A stretch of DNA of 64,000 nucleotides. Origin: Nageia nagi (taxonomy: Eukaryota; Pinophyta). Shown piece after piece: positions 1 through 12,136 of this stretch. Position 1 is the first letter of the stretch. The number at the start of each line of letters is the position of its first letter. The position numbers were made by a program, and so were the translations under genes. Under the pieces are notes generated by a model. The model did no database searches and was not told the DNA's origin. It saw only the letters and a program-made list of their open reading frames with translations. The DNA lies in assembly GCA_050084985.1 (NCBI GenBank), contig JBITNC010000001.1, positions 152,520,001 through 152,584,000 of the forward strand, in the 5' to 3' direction.

Positions 1-1086
1 GCCCATGATGGAACATGTGGAGGACATTTTAATGGTGTTGCAATTGTAAAACGATTAATACGAATGGGGTATTATTGGCCAACTATGGAAAAAGATTGTT
101 GTGAATATGTTAAAAAATGTTTTAAATGTCAACAATATGCTCATTTATTTTCACAACCATCTCAAGAACTGCATCCTATACAATCACTTTGGCCATTCTC
201 TAAATGGGCATTAGATTTAATAGGACAAATTACACCTACATCTTCTGGTGGACATAAGTTCATAATTATAGCGACTGAATATTTTACCAAATGGGTAGAG
301 GCTATTCCCATGACTTCCACTATTGGCTCACGAATCGCGAATTTTATAGAAAATTATATTATATGTAGATTTGGTGTGCCAAATCAATTAATTATGGATA
401 ATGGAAAAAATTTTAAAAATAAGGATGTAAAACAAATATGTGATAAGTATAAGATTAAACAAAGTTTTTCCACTCCTTATTATCCACAAGGCAATGGACA
501 GGTAGAGGCTACTAATAAAATTATTCGAAACATCTTAGCAAAAATAGTAAATGATTCTCATAGAGATTGGCATATTCAAATACCAAAAGCCTTATGGGCT
601 TATCATACCAGTGTATGCACTCCTATTGGGGCAACACCATTCTCTTTAGTGTACGGAATAGAAGCTATCCTGCCTATAGAACTTGAGATACCTTCCCTTA
701 GAGTAAATCTGAGTGAGCAAAATTCCGATGAAGAAACAAGATAGACTCACTTAGATCAATTGTTATTATTAGATGAAAAATGTATTAATGCTTTAGAACA
801 TATGCATGTTTATCAGAAAAGGATAAAATGAGCTTTTGATAAAAGGGCTCTAATTCATGAATTTGAAATAGGTGATTTGGTTTTAAAAGAAAATCAACAA
901 ACTTCACGAATAGAACGACAACTTAGAGATAAGTTTGCTCCGAATTGGTTAGGACCATATATCATTAAGAAAAAATTCGGTAGAGGAACTTATCATTTAT
1001 CAGATTTAGAAGGAAATGAAGAACATGAACCTATAAATATCATGCATCTTCGACCTTTCTATACAAAACAAAAATGTGTACATTAG
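1..1086 (+). pseudogene. Ty3/gypsy integrase of element A (5' end cut by window)
   Basis: This is the integrase of a Ty3/gypsy retrotransposon, which would insert the element cDNA into nuclear DNA. The frame is open from base 1. Residues 2 and 9 (His) and 40 and 43 (Cys) form the HHCC zinc-binding region, followed by GYYWPTM. The DDE core keeps all three acids: WALDLIGQ, IMDNGKNF and GQVEATNK. The GATPFSLVYG motif and a C-terminal LGPY module ending in HLRPFY follow. Two in-frame stops break the frame, TAG at 742-744 and TGA at 829-831, so it is dead although its catalytic triad is intact. It is the best-kept coding stretch of the window. RT and protease lie left of the window. The family call is secure; the Tat-like lineage is inferred from the LTR start at 5,850. 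Confidence 0.93.
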
Positions 1087-1189
1087 TTTTCTTTTATTTT
1101 ACTTTATTATTAAAATAATAAATAAATAAAAGTATTAATATTTGTCAAGTGTTAATGATTAAAATAGAAAAGATGAATCTAGCAAGGGA

Positions 1190-2340
1190 ATCTGTTGAAG
1201 GTAGCATAATGCCACCATAAGTACGATTTCCACCACCGAGATATCCAGGTGATTTCACGTTAACATATTTATGACATAGATTTGATCTTAATCTTTTAAA
1301 TTATTTACAATTGACTATTGATGAACAATATAAAAAAACATTTCATATGTTTTGTGTTAGGAATAATGATTGGGGAGTTACTTTGTGTGGACACGAAGTA
1401 AGCATTATTTTAGATCCACCAATCTTTTTCACCCATATGGAAATAATATCACAAAGAATAATGGCTTTCTGCTTACAATGGCCTTATGGAATACCAAAGA
1501 TTGTCATAAATTATCAATTAACTGAGTATTCACTTCTTTTAGCCAGACTGAAATACGTTAAGCAATTAACCAAAAGCCTAGAATGGATGGATGAAATCCT
1601 ACATTATTTACCTCATAAAAGGGTGATTTATGATTTTTCAAATACTTTTGTGGCTTTTCCTCCTAGAACGTCACAACAATATTATAGGTAAATTAATAGA
1701 TGTTATCGCATGCAAATGCGACACACAATTTGGGAACAAAAGTTAGCGAAAAGGCAAGATTTGCGTATTGCTGAACTTAAAATGATAAGTTAAATAAAGG
1801 TTAGAAATGAGATCATTGAAAGACTATCAAAAGAATGTAGAGTATAGAATAATGGAAGTTATCTTCCAGGGTTCGAAAATAGGTATGAAAAAGATATCTT
1901 TATGAAAGTTATTCGTAATGCCCCTACTCCTTTGTACTCAAATGTTTTTTCCATGCCTACAGAAATACAACAAAAATTGGCCTTGACATTCTATGATACA
2001 CGCAAATCTTATGGTTGGGATGTCAAAATAAATGGGTATCAAGTTATCATTTGTATCAATGCCTTTGAGTTATGGTGTTCTCCAAATCAGAATATGATTT
2101 AATGATATATTTCTATCTTTTGTGGCCTATAGAAAAGCCCAAAATAATGGTCGATTGTATTCACAACCAGACTTTAAGATATCAAGAATGACTCATTTCA
2201 ATCACACAAACTGTGACATCTGAACACTTAGATTATTGTGTTCTAGAAATTTATCATAATCAAGTGGTATTAGATTTTAGTTTTTTGTTTAGTTCAACAC
2301 ATTGTTCATTTAATCCTGATGCAGTTCAAACTCGATTTGA
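1190..2340 (+). pseudogene. Unrecognised sense ORF downstream of element A integrase
   Basis: One frame stays mostly open for about 290 codons after the integrase, from roughly 1,200 to the stop at 2,100-2,102, interrupted near 1,269, 1,689 and 1,791. The readable text starts with a proline-rich piece (RFPPPRYPGDF) and continues with the open stretches 1,311-1,691 and 1,902-2,102. It is rich in aromatic and basic residues and shows no zinc finger, membrane span or catalytic motif that I recognise. Position between integrase and the PPT suggests an accessory protein of the retroelement. It does not look like the 3' ORF of element B (39.9-43.5 kb). Function unknown. Confidence 0.45.
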
Positions 2341-2363
2341 ATGCGTCACGAATAGATTTCCTA

Positions 2364-2492
2364 GAAAAATCATAAAATCCTAAAAAATAAAAAAATCATA
2401 AAATCCTAAAAATAGAAAAATCATAAAATCCTAAAAAATAGAAAAATCATAAAATCCTAAAAAATAGAAAAATCATAAAATCCTAAAAATTT
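2364..2492 (+). repeat. 26-bp tandem repeat, five copies
   Basis: The unit gaaaaatcataaaatcctaa plus a short A-rich tail repeats with starts at 2364, 2390, 2415, 2441 and 2467. A degraded sixth copy begins at 2493. Copies differ by one or two bases. It sits in the 3' untranslated part of element A. Confidence 0.9.
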
Positions 2493-2888
2493 GAAAAATA
2501 TAAAACACATAAAATTTATAAAATTAAAAAATATACCTAGATGGGAACATCTAGAGGTCACTTGGCAATTGGGTGCCCTACCCTTGTATGATGTAAATAT
2601 ATGTTGCATGTCATCATAACAGTGATTATCCAGTTAATGTGTAATGTATGAAAAGGTTATCTTAGAATAATTTCCTTGTTATCACTACATTCACTTTATC
2701 CTTTCTTTCATAAAGAAATGACGTACCCTAGATGATAGAAAAACATAAAATTTGTATGTTTGAAGAAAAATCAAAAACTCCAAGCACTTAATACATTAAG
2801 GAATTCTAAGAGAATTTGAATGAAATTATTTTAGAAACATTAAGAGTGAAAAATTACATATCTATCCTATTATTCGTTTCATCCCAAA

Positions 2889-3003
2889 CCCAAGAATCAT
2901 TTGGTAAAAAAAAAAAAAAAAGGAGAATGAAAAAAAAAAGAAAAGAAAATATATATATATATATTAAAAAAAAAATTATTACATAATATCAATGATTCTT
3001 GGG
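2889..3003. repeat. 13-bp perfect inverted repeat around a purine/AT tract
   Basis: cccaagaatcatt at 2889-2901 is exactly complementary to aatgattcttggg at 2991-3003. Between them lie A-runs with scattered G (about 2906-2949), an AT dinucleotide run, and another A-run. Confidence 0.8.
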
Positions 3004-3427
3004 TGATTACAATATCCTCTACCGGGGCTATGGACGCCTGACTGGCAGTAGAGCAAGGTTGTAGCGGGATCAAGGTGGTTAAGCAACATTCTATGGACCT
3101 CTATATGTTCCATATGGATGGATTAGCTCATTAATGTTTCTGAGATAATTCCATGTTAAATGATCTAAGAAGGGAAATGAATGTCACTACACACACAAAG
3201 TTTTAGGTTTTTTATCAACATATAATAATATTGTTTGATATCATCTTAGGTTGTTAAATCTTGAAATAAAGAAAGATAAGGTAGATGTTTTAATAACTTG
3301 GTTATTAATTCAAAGGTCACTTAATCTTTTTGTTATAATGAATATCCTTCATATTATATATTTTGTTGTTGTTTAGGATCATTCGTTTCATTTTGTTAAA
3401 CCCATTTTTACTATTATACATCTTACC

Positions 3428-3905
3428 TTTGAACATTATTAAAATTTGCTTTTCTTTGGGAAAGATAAGAATGATTAATTATTGTTCTCTTGACCAAGAT
3501 AAAGTTAATGTTCATATACATTCCTAAAGTCACTATTGTTTCATGTTAAGCCATGCTTTAATATATACATATTACCTTTGAACAATATTAGAAATTTGCT
3601 TTTCTTTGGTAAGGATAAGAATGATTATTTATTGTTCTCCTAACCAAGATAAAGTTAATGTTCATATGCATCCATACGTCATTAGTCTCTATTACCTTTA
3701 AACATTATTAAAATTTGCTTTTCTTTGGTAAGGATAAGAATGATTATTTATTGTTCTCCTAACCAAGATAAAGTTAATGTTCATATGTATCCATACGTCA
3801 TTAGTCTCTATTACCTTTCAACATTATTAAAAGATGCTTTTCTTTGGAAAGGATAAGAATGATTAATTATTGTTCTCCTGACCAAGATAAAGTTAATGTT
3901 CATAA
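3428..3905 (+). repeat. About 120-bp tandem repeat, four copies
   Basis: Copies begin at 3428, 3577, 3697 and 3816, each opening with tttgaacattattaaaa or a close variant and containing gataagaatgatta and accaagataaagttaatg. The first is 149 bp; the next two are 120 and 119 bp; the last is incomplete. The short ORF at 3844-4032 is only this repeat read through and has no protein signature. Confidence 0.88.
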
Positions 3906-4702
3906 CATTCATAAAGAATTAGTTTTCCATGTCAAGTGGTTTATTATAAAAAATTGCCAAGTACGGAAAATGATGCATCTGATTCCGCAAAAATTTAATA
4001 AAAATATGTCCTTAAATAATCTTAAAATCTAGAAGATTTAATATTTGAAAATAATGATTCTTAATTAATTAAGTTAATATACGTATTTTAGATATTTTAA
4101 ATAATATCTAAAGTCAATATAAAAATTTAAATTCATTTTTTAAATGATGTACTAAAAGATTTATTAAGTTATCATTAGAAACTAGGATATTAATGATTAA
4201 TTATCAAATTTAAATCATGTTTGCATACATCACACAAAACCATTGTCATCATTTATAAAATATGTTATTAATTATTAAATCAATTAATAGGTTAATTAGT
4301 TGCAATTTATAATCAATCAATTATTTAAAAAAATTATGTTATTTCATGTTATCAAGTATCCTCATATAGCTCACAATTATATCTATGCATCATACATTCT
4401 GAAAGTTACATCTATCATCAACATCTATTCATCATCAAGTAATTAAAAAATAATTATTATAACCTACATAACATCACATCACATCATACTTATTTTTATC
4501 ATTAATTCATATAAAAAATGTAAGATCATGCATCAAGAATCATAGAAACACTTAAACATACCATCAGTTTATCCATCACACAATAAAAATAATCTAAACA
4601 GTACATCAAGAAAATATAACACCATAATCATCATATCAACATGAGCCATAATGCCAATAAATAAAAGTACATCATATATATATCATCAAAATAGGAATAT
4701 CA

Positions 4703-5023
4703 TTATCCTCCAGTAGATACAATATCATCATGAGGATTGCTAGGATGCTTTGAAGAACCCTCATCCCAAGTAATGGATCTCAAGCCTATAGCATATGTAC
4801 GAGGAGATACACCCCTAGTAGTAGACTGAGATCGAGAAACTGATGCTGCATGACAACTGCAACTCCCTGAATGACCCAATCCACTAGAAATTGGTGAACG
4901 AGGAAACCCTGGTACTGGCCTAGGTGGTGAACTAGGACCATCTAAAAAATATCTCAGGAAACCAGGTAGCCAAAGCTCCATAGCCTTGCGATAATAATTT
5001 TGCTCTCTCAACTGATCTACCAT
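4703..5023 (-). CDS. Antisense ORF of unknown function in element A 3' region
   Basis: An uninterrupted 106-codon frame runs antisense to element A. Its composition differs sharply from its surroundings: it is rich in Pro, Ser, Gly and Arg, and the DNA is more GC-rich than the flanking AT sequence. Residues 1-30 are amphipathic (MVDQLREQNYYRKAMELW), followed by a Pro/Ser/Gly-rich low-complexity stretch. No domain was recognised. Antisense ORFs between integrase and the 3' LTR are known from plant Tat-lineage elements, and that is the most economical reading, but I see no diagnostic motif. It could also be the 3' end of a captured gene. Confidence 0.35.
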   Translation of the reverse strand: MVDQLREQNYYRKAMELWLPGFLRYFLDGPSSPPRPVPGFPRSPISSGLGHSGSCSCHAASVSRSQSTTRGVSPRTYAIGLRSITWDEGSSKHPSNPHDDIVSTGG

Positions 5024-5834
5024 GAAAACTATTTTATTTTAAAAACCCTCACGTCACGGATCGTTAGCGATCATTATGTCGATCATCAACAATTTAAATC
5101 AAATCGATAATGATTATTGATCGGCAACGATTCATAAGTAATCGTTGGCGATTTATATTATTTAAAAATGTACAAAATGAAGTATATTTTCTTTAAATAT
5201 CTTAAAATTTATTTGTGTATAGACAAAAAATTAAAAATCTTCGTTCACTAAGGTGAAAGTGAACACATTATAAATCACATTATTTTTTGCCTAGAAGAAT
5301 GCTCCAATGTCACATGACTGCCAAATACATCGGCACATGAAGGACTAGTATTGAGTAAACTTACTAGGGTAAAAGGATTAAAATCGCTATTAAAATAAGT
5401 CTAAACACAAGAAATTAAGATATTCATAGCAAAATATACTATTATAAAGATGGTATTTTTACTATATAAATCCACGATGATCACTTTACAGTCGTTAACA
5501 ATAATAAAAGATTGTCAATGATCCTTGACTAAGTCAAATACAAAAAATAGATCAGACTAAGTTTGAGATCAAATGACAAAACAATCACAGGATGTAAGAG
5601 ATCATCTCGAAACCTCGTTGTCGAGACAAAGGAAAATATTATTACAATTCATACTTATATAGTATAGGTGCCCTTAGACATGCAAAATGACATAACAGAA
5701 ATGTCATGCAACTGTCACACAAGCTCAATACATCATCATACCAAAAATAGTCACTTCCAAAGTTATCAACTTTATCAAAAGCTTCTCATTATATATTTTT
5801 TGAAATTATCAACCCTATCTTTGGTTGATAATTC
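5024..5834. other. Non-coding 3' region of element A
   Basis: No convincing coding sequence. Around 5,040-5,160 the words cgat, atcgttggcgat and gatcggcaacgat recur in a loose, partly palindromic pattern. A similar vocabulary reappears at 8,040-8,240. Confidence 0.4.
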
Positions 5835-5860
5835 AAAAAAGGGGAAAAATGTAGACACTC
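5835..5860 (+). promoter_or_regulatory. Polypurine tract and 3' LTR start of element A
   Basis: The purine run aaaaaaggggaaaaa (5835-5849) is followed directly by tgtagacactc, the usual form of a PPT next to an LTR beginning TG. The PPT primes plus-strand DNA synthesis. The LTR runs rightwards from 5850. I could not find its end because no second copy is in the window. Confidence 0.75.
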
Positions 5861-6537
5861 AAAATAAACCCTATCTTTAATTTAATAAATAAATAAATAA
5901 AACAAGTATTTTTTCTAATATATATCACATTAAAATAATTATTGATTAAGATTGTGTAATATATGCACTGTGAACAATCTTAACCAAAGTAAATCAAGAA
6001 CAGACTATGGGGATAGTCTGATCTCCGGAGAAGGATGGTTCCTTATCTATGGGGCATAGAAAAAGTAATAGGAAAGGAAATAAAAAGGTGTAGAGTGTGA
6101 AGAATTTAAGCAAAAGGCTTAGGGTAACAAGAGAGAAAGCAAAGGTGGATCACTAGTTCAACGTGGGCTTTCATAGTGTGTGAAACCTTGGCCTGAATCT
6201 AGTGTAGTAGCTATAGTACAAGCTCTCACTCTCTAATATTTTCCCAGCTTTACTTTACCATGTAGCAGACACAGTTATACTAGCAACTCGCAATTATCAT
6301 TCAGGAAATAAGCCAAGCTGCCATTATGTAACCAAATTAAGAATGATAATTACGAATGCTAGACAAGAAAGGTCAAGATGGTTTCATATTATTGATAAAA
6401 ACTACAGGCCTTCGAGAACAAATGTAAAGAGCAATACTAGGTTTTTGACCCTTCTTTCACTTTATTTTCATATACTTATACTGTAGTAACGATAGTTACA
6501 AGAATTGTAGAACAAAAATAGCTTCAAGATTCTACAT

Positions 6538-7320
6538 TTCAGAATGCTCTATTTACTGACTCTGGCTATTTGATCATTCCTTGATGACCTCATCACTTTC
6601 GAGACCCAGTTTCATTCAAAAATGTGAACATTATTCTCCTTGTGATGTTAGCTTCATACTTCCAAAATGCTCTACTTACCAGCTCTAGCTATTTGATCAC
6701 TCCTTGATGACCTCATCACTTCTGAGACCTGATTTCATTCAAAAATGTGAATATTATTCTCCTCATGATGTCATCTTCATACTTCCAGAATGCTCTACCT
6801 ACCAGCTCTGACTATTTGATCACTCCTTGATGACCTCATCACTTTCGGGACCCAATTTCATTCAAAAATGTGAACATCGTTCTCCCCGTGATGTCATCGT
6901 CTCTACATTCTAGAATGCTCTACTCACCGGCTCTAGCTATTTGGTCACTCTTTGTTGACCTCATCATCTTCGAAACCTGAGCTTTTCTACAACTAAGCTT
7001 TATCATTTCCTTTCAAAATGCTTTACTCATCAGCTCTGGTTATTTGATCACTCCTTGCTGACCTCATAATATCTGGAACCCGATCTTTACTAAAATGCGA
7101 CTATCTTATTCTCTGTGATGTCATCATTTTATTTCAAAATGTTTTACTTTTGAAACACTTAATTTATGGGCTCCAGCTTCTTTGATTATATCTTGCTAAC
7201 CTCACCTCTTCTGGAACCCAGGCTTTTCCATAATTGAGCTTTATCCTTTCTTCTATGACATCATTATTTCATTTCGGAACGCTTTATCTACTGACTTCGG
7301 CCTATTTTGTTTGCTCCAAA
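6538..7320 (+). repeat. About 122-bp tandem array, seven decaying copies
   Basis: Units start near 6538, 6661, 6783, 6908, 7011, 7132 and 7272, each opening with a variant of ttccagaatgctctac and containing gctatttgatcactcc, tgacctcatcac and gtgatgtcatc. Spacings are 123, 122, 125, 103, 121 and 140 bp. The first three copies are close to each other; the last three are more diverged. It lies to the right of the LTR start at 5850, so it is probably inside the LTR. Confidence 0.85.
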
Positions 7321-9430
7321 AAAACTCCCAGGGATCTTAAAATGAACTCATGATTACAAGTAAAGTACATCAGGGCTTCAATAAAGAATTTATTATGTAC
7401 AAATATACAATAAAAACATTAAATAAGATTTAAAATTATATTATCGGATCAATCTTTTCGAACATATATAAAACAAGTGGTCTTACGACCCTTGTCATTA
7501 AAAAATGACCATAGAGCGACCATTCTAATGTTAATATATAATTGCTAAAAAATTAGTGACGATCCATGAACAGTTAAATAACAAACAAATCTAAGCTTGG
7601 AATAGCCTAGTACGTATAATTTATAATCATGGATACAGATGGAAGATAACAACACCTCAAAATTTAGTTCGAGAGGTTACCTGAAATCTTGGGATGCCAA
7701 AACAAATGGATAACAAACCTTGAAGCTTATAAATTGAAGCTTTGTACGTGAACAAAGGGACCCAATCTTACTGTAGCGAAGCTCTGTCGAAATCAAATCA
7801 GAAGATTATTAGCAAAAGGTTGTAAGCTTGATTAATAGCATATCTCATATCAACTATATTTCCATATTATGTTATTCATTTGCTGATTAATATGTATGAA
7901 CAGGTATGCTTTTGATGCTTCATTCATTTTCTGTGTGCAGGGTCAATATAGAAAAAGAACAACGGAAGTAAGCATGAAGGAGAATAATAAGGAATAGACA
8001 AAAACACTTCAAAATTCTATGAAGATTGCTCTAGTGCATACAGAGCTGATCATCGATGATTCAAAGATCAATCAACGGTGATTTACCAGATCGATAACAA
8101 AGGCCAAAGGTTTACAACTAACACAATGATGGCATAGAGAATGCAAAGTCGTGCTCCAATCGTTACCGATCCACACTGATTATTACCGATTCATAATGAT
8201 TGCTATCAATGCTGATTACAACAGATCAATAAAAACTCACTTTTTGTATTCAAATACTTTAGAATATAATATCATTCTTATTATTGATGTGTATTGTCGA
8301 ATATGTTCATGATTAATTATGTTGAATGATTTATCTGTCTAAATTGCATTTTAGGTTCATAATTTGATATACACACAAATACATCACAATGTTACAAATA
8401 TGGACAAGTGCATAATAGAATATGAGATACAATATCGCACAAATTGTATTAATGATACAAAATAGGAAATGAAATAATACCAGGCCCATAGGGCTCAATG
8501 ATGGCCTCCAAGGAGCCAACTAGGGCAAACTATGTATCCTCAATGCTAGATAAATATGTAGAACCATGGGACAACTTCACTCCCTTAGAACCTAAATCCT
8601 CTCCATCAAAAGAGCCCTCCTCTAATCATGGTGACCAATTGAATGGTAGAATCTCAACCTTGGAATACCACTAGATGGAAAAGGGTGCTACACCAATGCT
8701 GTAGTTAATTAGGACCCCTTATCTTGATAGTCCTTCTAGATGTGACACATAAGGGATTACTTAGCATAATCAAGTCTTTTAATACTTTGGAAAATATGAA
8801 GTATAATAATAATTAGGTATATCCAATAATGAGCCACTAGTGCCTCTTTATACACTCAACTCTATTTGGATCTCGCCTAGGATTCATCACCTAACTCCTT
8901 AATCCTAATGTTAGCCTCCTAGGGGCCATAATGCCCAACGTAGATGCCTAGGGATCAAGCATGGTGACATGGGGGCCTGGAATACCATAAATATCAATGT
9001 GGGGGGTCTAAGAGTACCATTCATGCCCAATGTGGGTCTAGGAGCCATGCATGGGGTCTAGGTGTCATAATAGGCCAATGTAGGGGTGTAGGAGTTTCCC
9101 CAAGGTTGGCACATGCATACAAATTCTCATCCATCCATCTAAGCATAAAATAGACCTTGGGATTATCAAATTCAAGATAAGGATATCCAAGTATAATAAA
9201 ATATGTAATATATGCTTGAAAGGGAGATTTTCCACTTGGGGATCATAATGGGGTCCATTGACCCAGTAAGTGTTTTATCCTAAGCTACAACTTGAAAGTA
9301 TAATGCCATAATAAAATATATTACAAAGGGGAATCTATTGAATTCCATAATTAATTACAATGAGGCAAGGTGGACATCACTATGAGAAAAAGGGAAGGAA
9401 ATACATGCTTGACCAGCCTTTTACTTTAGA
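7321..9430. other. No recognisable gene; degenerate repeats
   Basis: I see no protein family here. 8,040-8,240 repeats loose variants of accgattcataatgattg. 8,880-9,110 is unusually G-rich on the plus strand with repeated gggtctagg and gcccaatgt words. The open frame at 8,331-8,519 (minus) is a hydrophobic chance frame. The right edge may contain the 3' end of the LINE that starts at 9.4 kb. Confidence 0.4.
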
Positions 9431-9479
9431 GGAACCCCTAATGCAATAAAAAAAAATATGAATATTTTCCAAGCCTCAT

Positions 9480-9770
9480 TACCTCTAAAGGAATGAATAA
9501 TCTATTTGGCACATAAAGCTATGCCTTGGATTTCATAGTTAAATAAACCCATATTGCTAGAGCTTTTAGGTAAATAATAAACATCCTAAACAAATCTATG
9601 AAAATCATTTTTATTAGAAGTATAATCCCAAAGAAAACTTTGTACAAGCATTTTGAACTTACTGTAGGAAGCTTGGGAAGGAACCTAGGAACATGAATAG
9701 TAAACATGGGTGAATGCCAAGACTTTGGAACAAATTTCAAATTTCCTAGCCAAAGAGAGTTTTTAGTAGC
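9480..9770 (-). pseudogene. LINE ORF2 C-terminal region
   Basis: Minus-strand frames give the piece after the RT core of a plant L1-type LINE: FKFLGILFSFQGSPSQLW just upstream, then FVPKSWHSPMFTI, and, after a frameshift, GLFNYEIQGIALCAK followed by a stop and HSFRGNEAWK. These match the conserved thumb and connection segments of plant LINE ORF2, where KFLGIPL and GLGLxN motifs are usual. The text is legible across two frames, which indicates old but recognisable decay. A zinc-finger RVT or RNase H tail is not certain below 9,480. Confidence 0.75.
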
Positions 9771-9799
9771 TTAATACTCCAATTTTGTTTCAACTTTTG

Positions 9800-10620
9800 T
9801 GACTACATGAGTCCATAGTTGAGAAGGTGAACCTTGAAAGGAAAAGAGGATACCAAGAAACTTAAACACTTCTCATGAAAAAATCCAACTCCATTAGAAA
9901 GAATCAAGCTAGTGAGACTGGGGTAAAAGAGATTATCTATGAAAGGAATTCTTATGCCATTGAATACTAGAGCTTGAAGACTTACAAAAAATGTCCAAAT
10001 ATGAGAAATATTGAGACACTAGCTGCTCATCCTCCTAGTTAGTTAAGAAAGAGTCATCAACAAAAATATCATTAATTAACTATCCAGAATTACTTGGGAG
10101 AGTGATCCCTTTGAGAATCCTGAGAGAAGCCTTCTTAGCTAGTAAATATTCAAAAGCTTCAACTACAAGAATAAATAGAGAGGGGGATAAAGGATGCCCT
10201 TACCAAATAGAATGATGCATGCCAATAACCTTTATAAGAGATTTTTTAAGAGATGGAACCACTTAGGCATCTTGAAATAACATGTGCACTATATGAACAA
10301 AAGAAGGCCCAAACCTAAGAGCCTTAAGAATAAATAAAATGAAAATCCATTTAATGCTATCATATGCTTTTTTGAAATCTATTTTGATAAATAAAGCATG
10401 TTGATTTGACAACTTAGCCCATTCCATACCTTCCCAAACTTTCAATACATTGTCTAATATGTATCTATTTTGAATAAAACTTGTTTGTTCTAGTTTGACA
10501 ATGATGGGAAGCAAAGGGAAAAGTTGAAGAGCCATGGATTTAGCAATAACCTTGTAACTAAAATTAAGTAAAGTGATGGAATACTAGTTGGTAATGAGCT
10601 CAAGATTTCTAGGTTTAGAA
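9800..10620 (-). pseudogene. LINE ORF2 reverse transcriptase core
   Basis: This is the reverse transcriptase of a non-LTR retrotransposon, which copies element RNA at the nicked target. The frame 10,535-10,263 reads EQTSFIQNRYILDNVL, then KIDFKKAYDSIKW, the first catalytic-Asp motif of LINE RTs. Downstream the text GHPLSPSLFILVVEAFEYL matches the GxxQGCPLSP motif with one stop in front. The catalytic FVDD box lies at 10,053-10,064. The motifs are in correct order and spacing on the minus strand but spread over at least two frames with several stops, so it is inactive. Confidence 0.9.
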
Positions 10621-11299
10621 TTAAACTTGATGTTCCTTTAATTGATTAAGGACCCAACTTGATTAGCATGCCTTGTAAACCTCATAGGGAAATCCATATA
10701 ATCCTAAAGCTTTACCATTTACCATTTGAGATAAGGTTGCAAATAATTCACAAAGAGAAAGTGGTTTATCACACTCCAATTTATGAACTTCAGATAGTCT
10801 AGTCAGGATAACATCCTTGCAAGCTTAAAGAGCTACCAATCTAGTAGGGGAATATTACTAAGTTGAAAAAGAATTACGTATAATGCTTAGTGAATGAGCC
10901 AACAATCTCAATAAGGGAAGTGATCCTATTACCTTTATCCATGAGGGATTTGAATTGAGTATATTTTTAAGGAGGCCTTAATATTTGAAAAACTTCTTTG
11001 GATACTCAATCACCAATTTAAGTCAATGAAGTTAAGATTTAATATGAGCACCTTTAGCTTCATACAACTCAATGATTTTGAGTTCATGATGAATTTTACC
11101 AGCATGTATTTGAAGCAAGGTATCAAAAGCACTAAGATCAAGGAAAAATAACACATTAGGAAGATCACCTCACAAGGATTGATTGAAACATTTGCATAAT
11201 TGACCAATTGTTTTCTCCAAATTATGTAGTAGAACTATAGTTATATGAATAGAATCTAATCACCATTCAATCTAACCATACTCTCGGATATGACACAAT

Positions 11300-12136
11300 G
11301 TGGTGGGATGTTGAAGAACAAAGGTGTTAAGAAAGAACTAATATTGGAAGGTCTTAGGATGGAAAGCATAAACATTAATACTAAACATAATGAGAAAATT
11401 ATATGCAAATATCATGCTAGGAATAATTTCTACAAAAGGAATAGAGAGATTCCTCCTAAAAAAGGAAAAATCTCTTTGGTTATAAAGCATATATCTATCA
11501 AGATATTTTAGAACTTTAGTATTACTCAACCAAAAATTATACTAAGAATACCAAACATGCTTATGGAAAAGTTCCAAAGAGAAACACACATTGGGATCAA
11601 ATAAACCCAATTTACTCTTCATAAAATACTAAACATGTTGCTCTCTAGTGGTCCACCTATTTGGAGTAAAAATAAGCTTATCAAAATCTTTTTCTATCAT
11701 GTTAAAATCTCCTCACATAAGCCAAACCACTTGAGTTAAACATAGAACACACCATTCCACAAGTTACATTTATCAACAACTTCATTGGGTGCATAAACAT
11801 TGATAGTTAGAAAAGGAAGACCACCAATTTCCATCAAAACCTAGATGATATTGTTGAAAGGGTCCATTCTATAGGAAAATATACTATCATTCCATTATTT
11901 ATCAGGAAAAATGAAAACTCCTACTCCCCCATGAATATTATTAGTGGCATACATATGTTGTTTAGGCCAAACATAGAGAAAGCATATTGATGAGTAAAGT
12001 TAGCTACTTTGAATTCTTGTAAATAGACAAAATTAGGGGTACCATAAAATCTAAAGCAAGTATTAAATTCTTTATGGATCAAATATCTTCTTAGTGGGTC
12101 TGTCAATCCTCTAACATTCCAAGATAAAAAAATCAT
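11300..12136 (-). pseudogene. LINE ORF2 apurinic endonuclease domain
   Basis: ORF2 probably starts at 12,136 with MIFLSWNVRGLTDP, the classic start of plant LINE endonucleases, followed by a short block ending in VYLQE (metal-binding Glu). Further on come GVGVFIFPDK, INVYAPNEV and GDFNMIEKDFDK; the GDFNM catalytic box is at 11,698-11,712. The enzyme would nick the target DNA to prime reverse transcription. Metal-binding and catalytic residues are still visible, but frameshifts split the domain. The stretch 11,300-10,620 between this and the RT is the expected linker and has no separate gene. Confidence 0.88.

Noticed and set aside
2364-2492. Regular direct repeats resembling a CRISPR array
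   Set aside because: Units are contiguous with no unique spacers, and the setting is a plant retroelement.
8331-8519. Hydrophobic minus-strand ORF that could pass for a small membrane protein
   Set aside because: AT-rich antisense DNA readily yields Leu/Ile/Phe/Tyr-rich frames; no start context, no family match, and it sits in repeat-like sequence.
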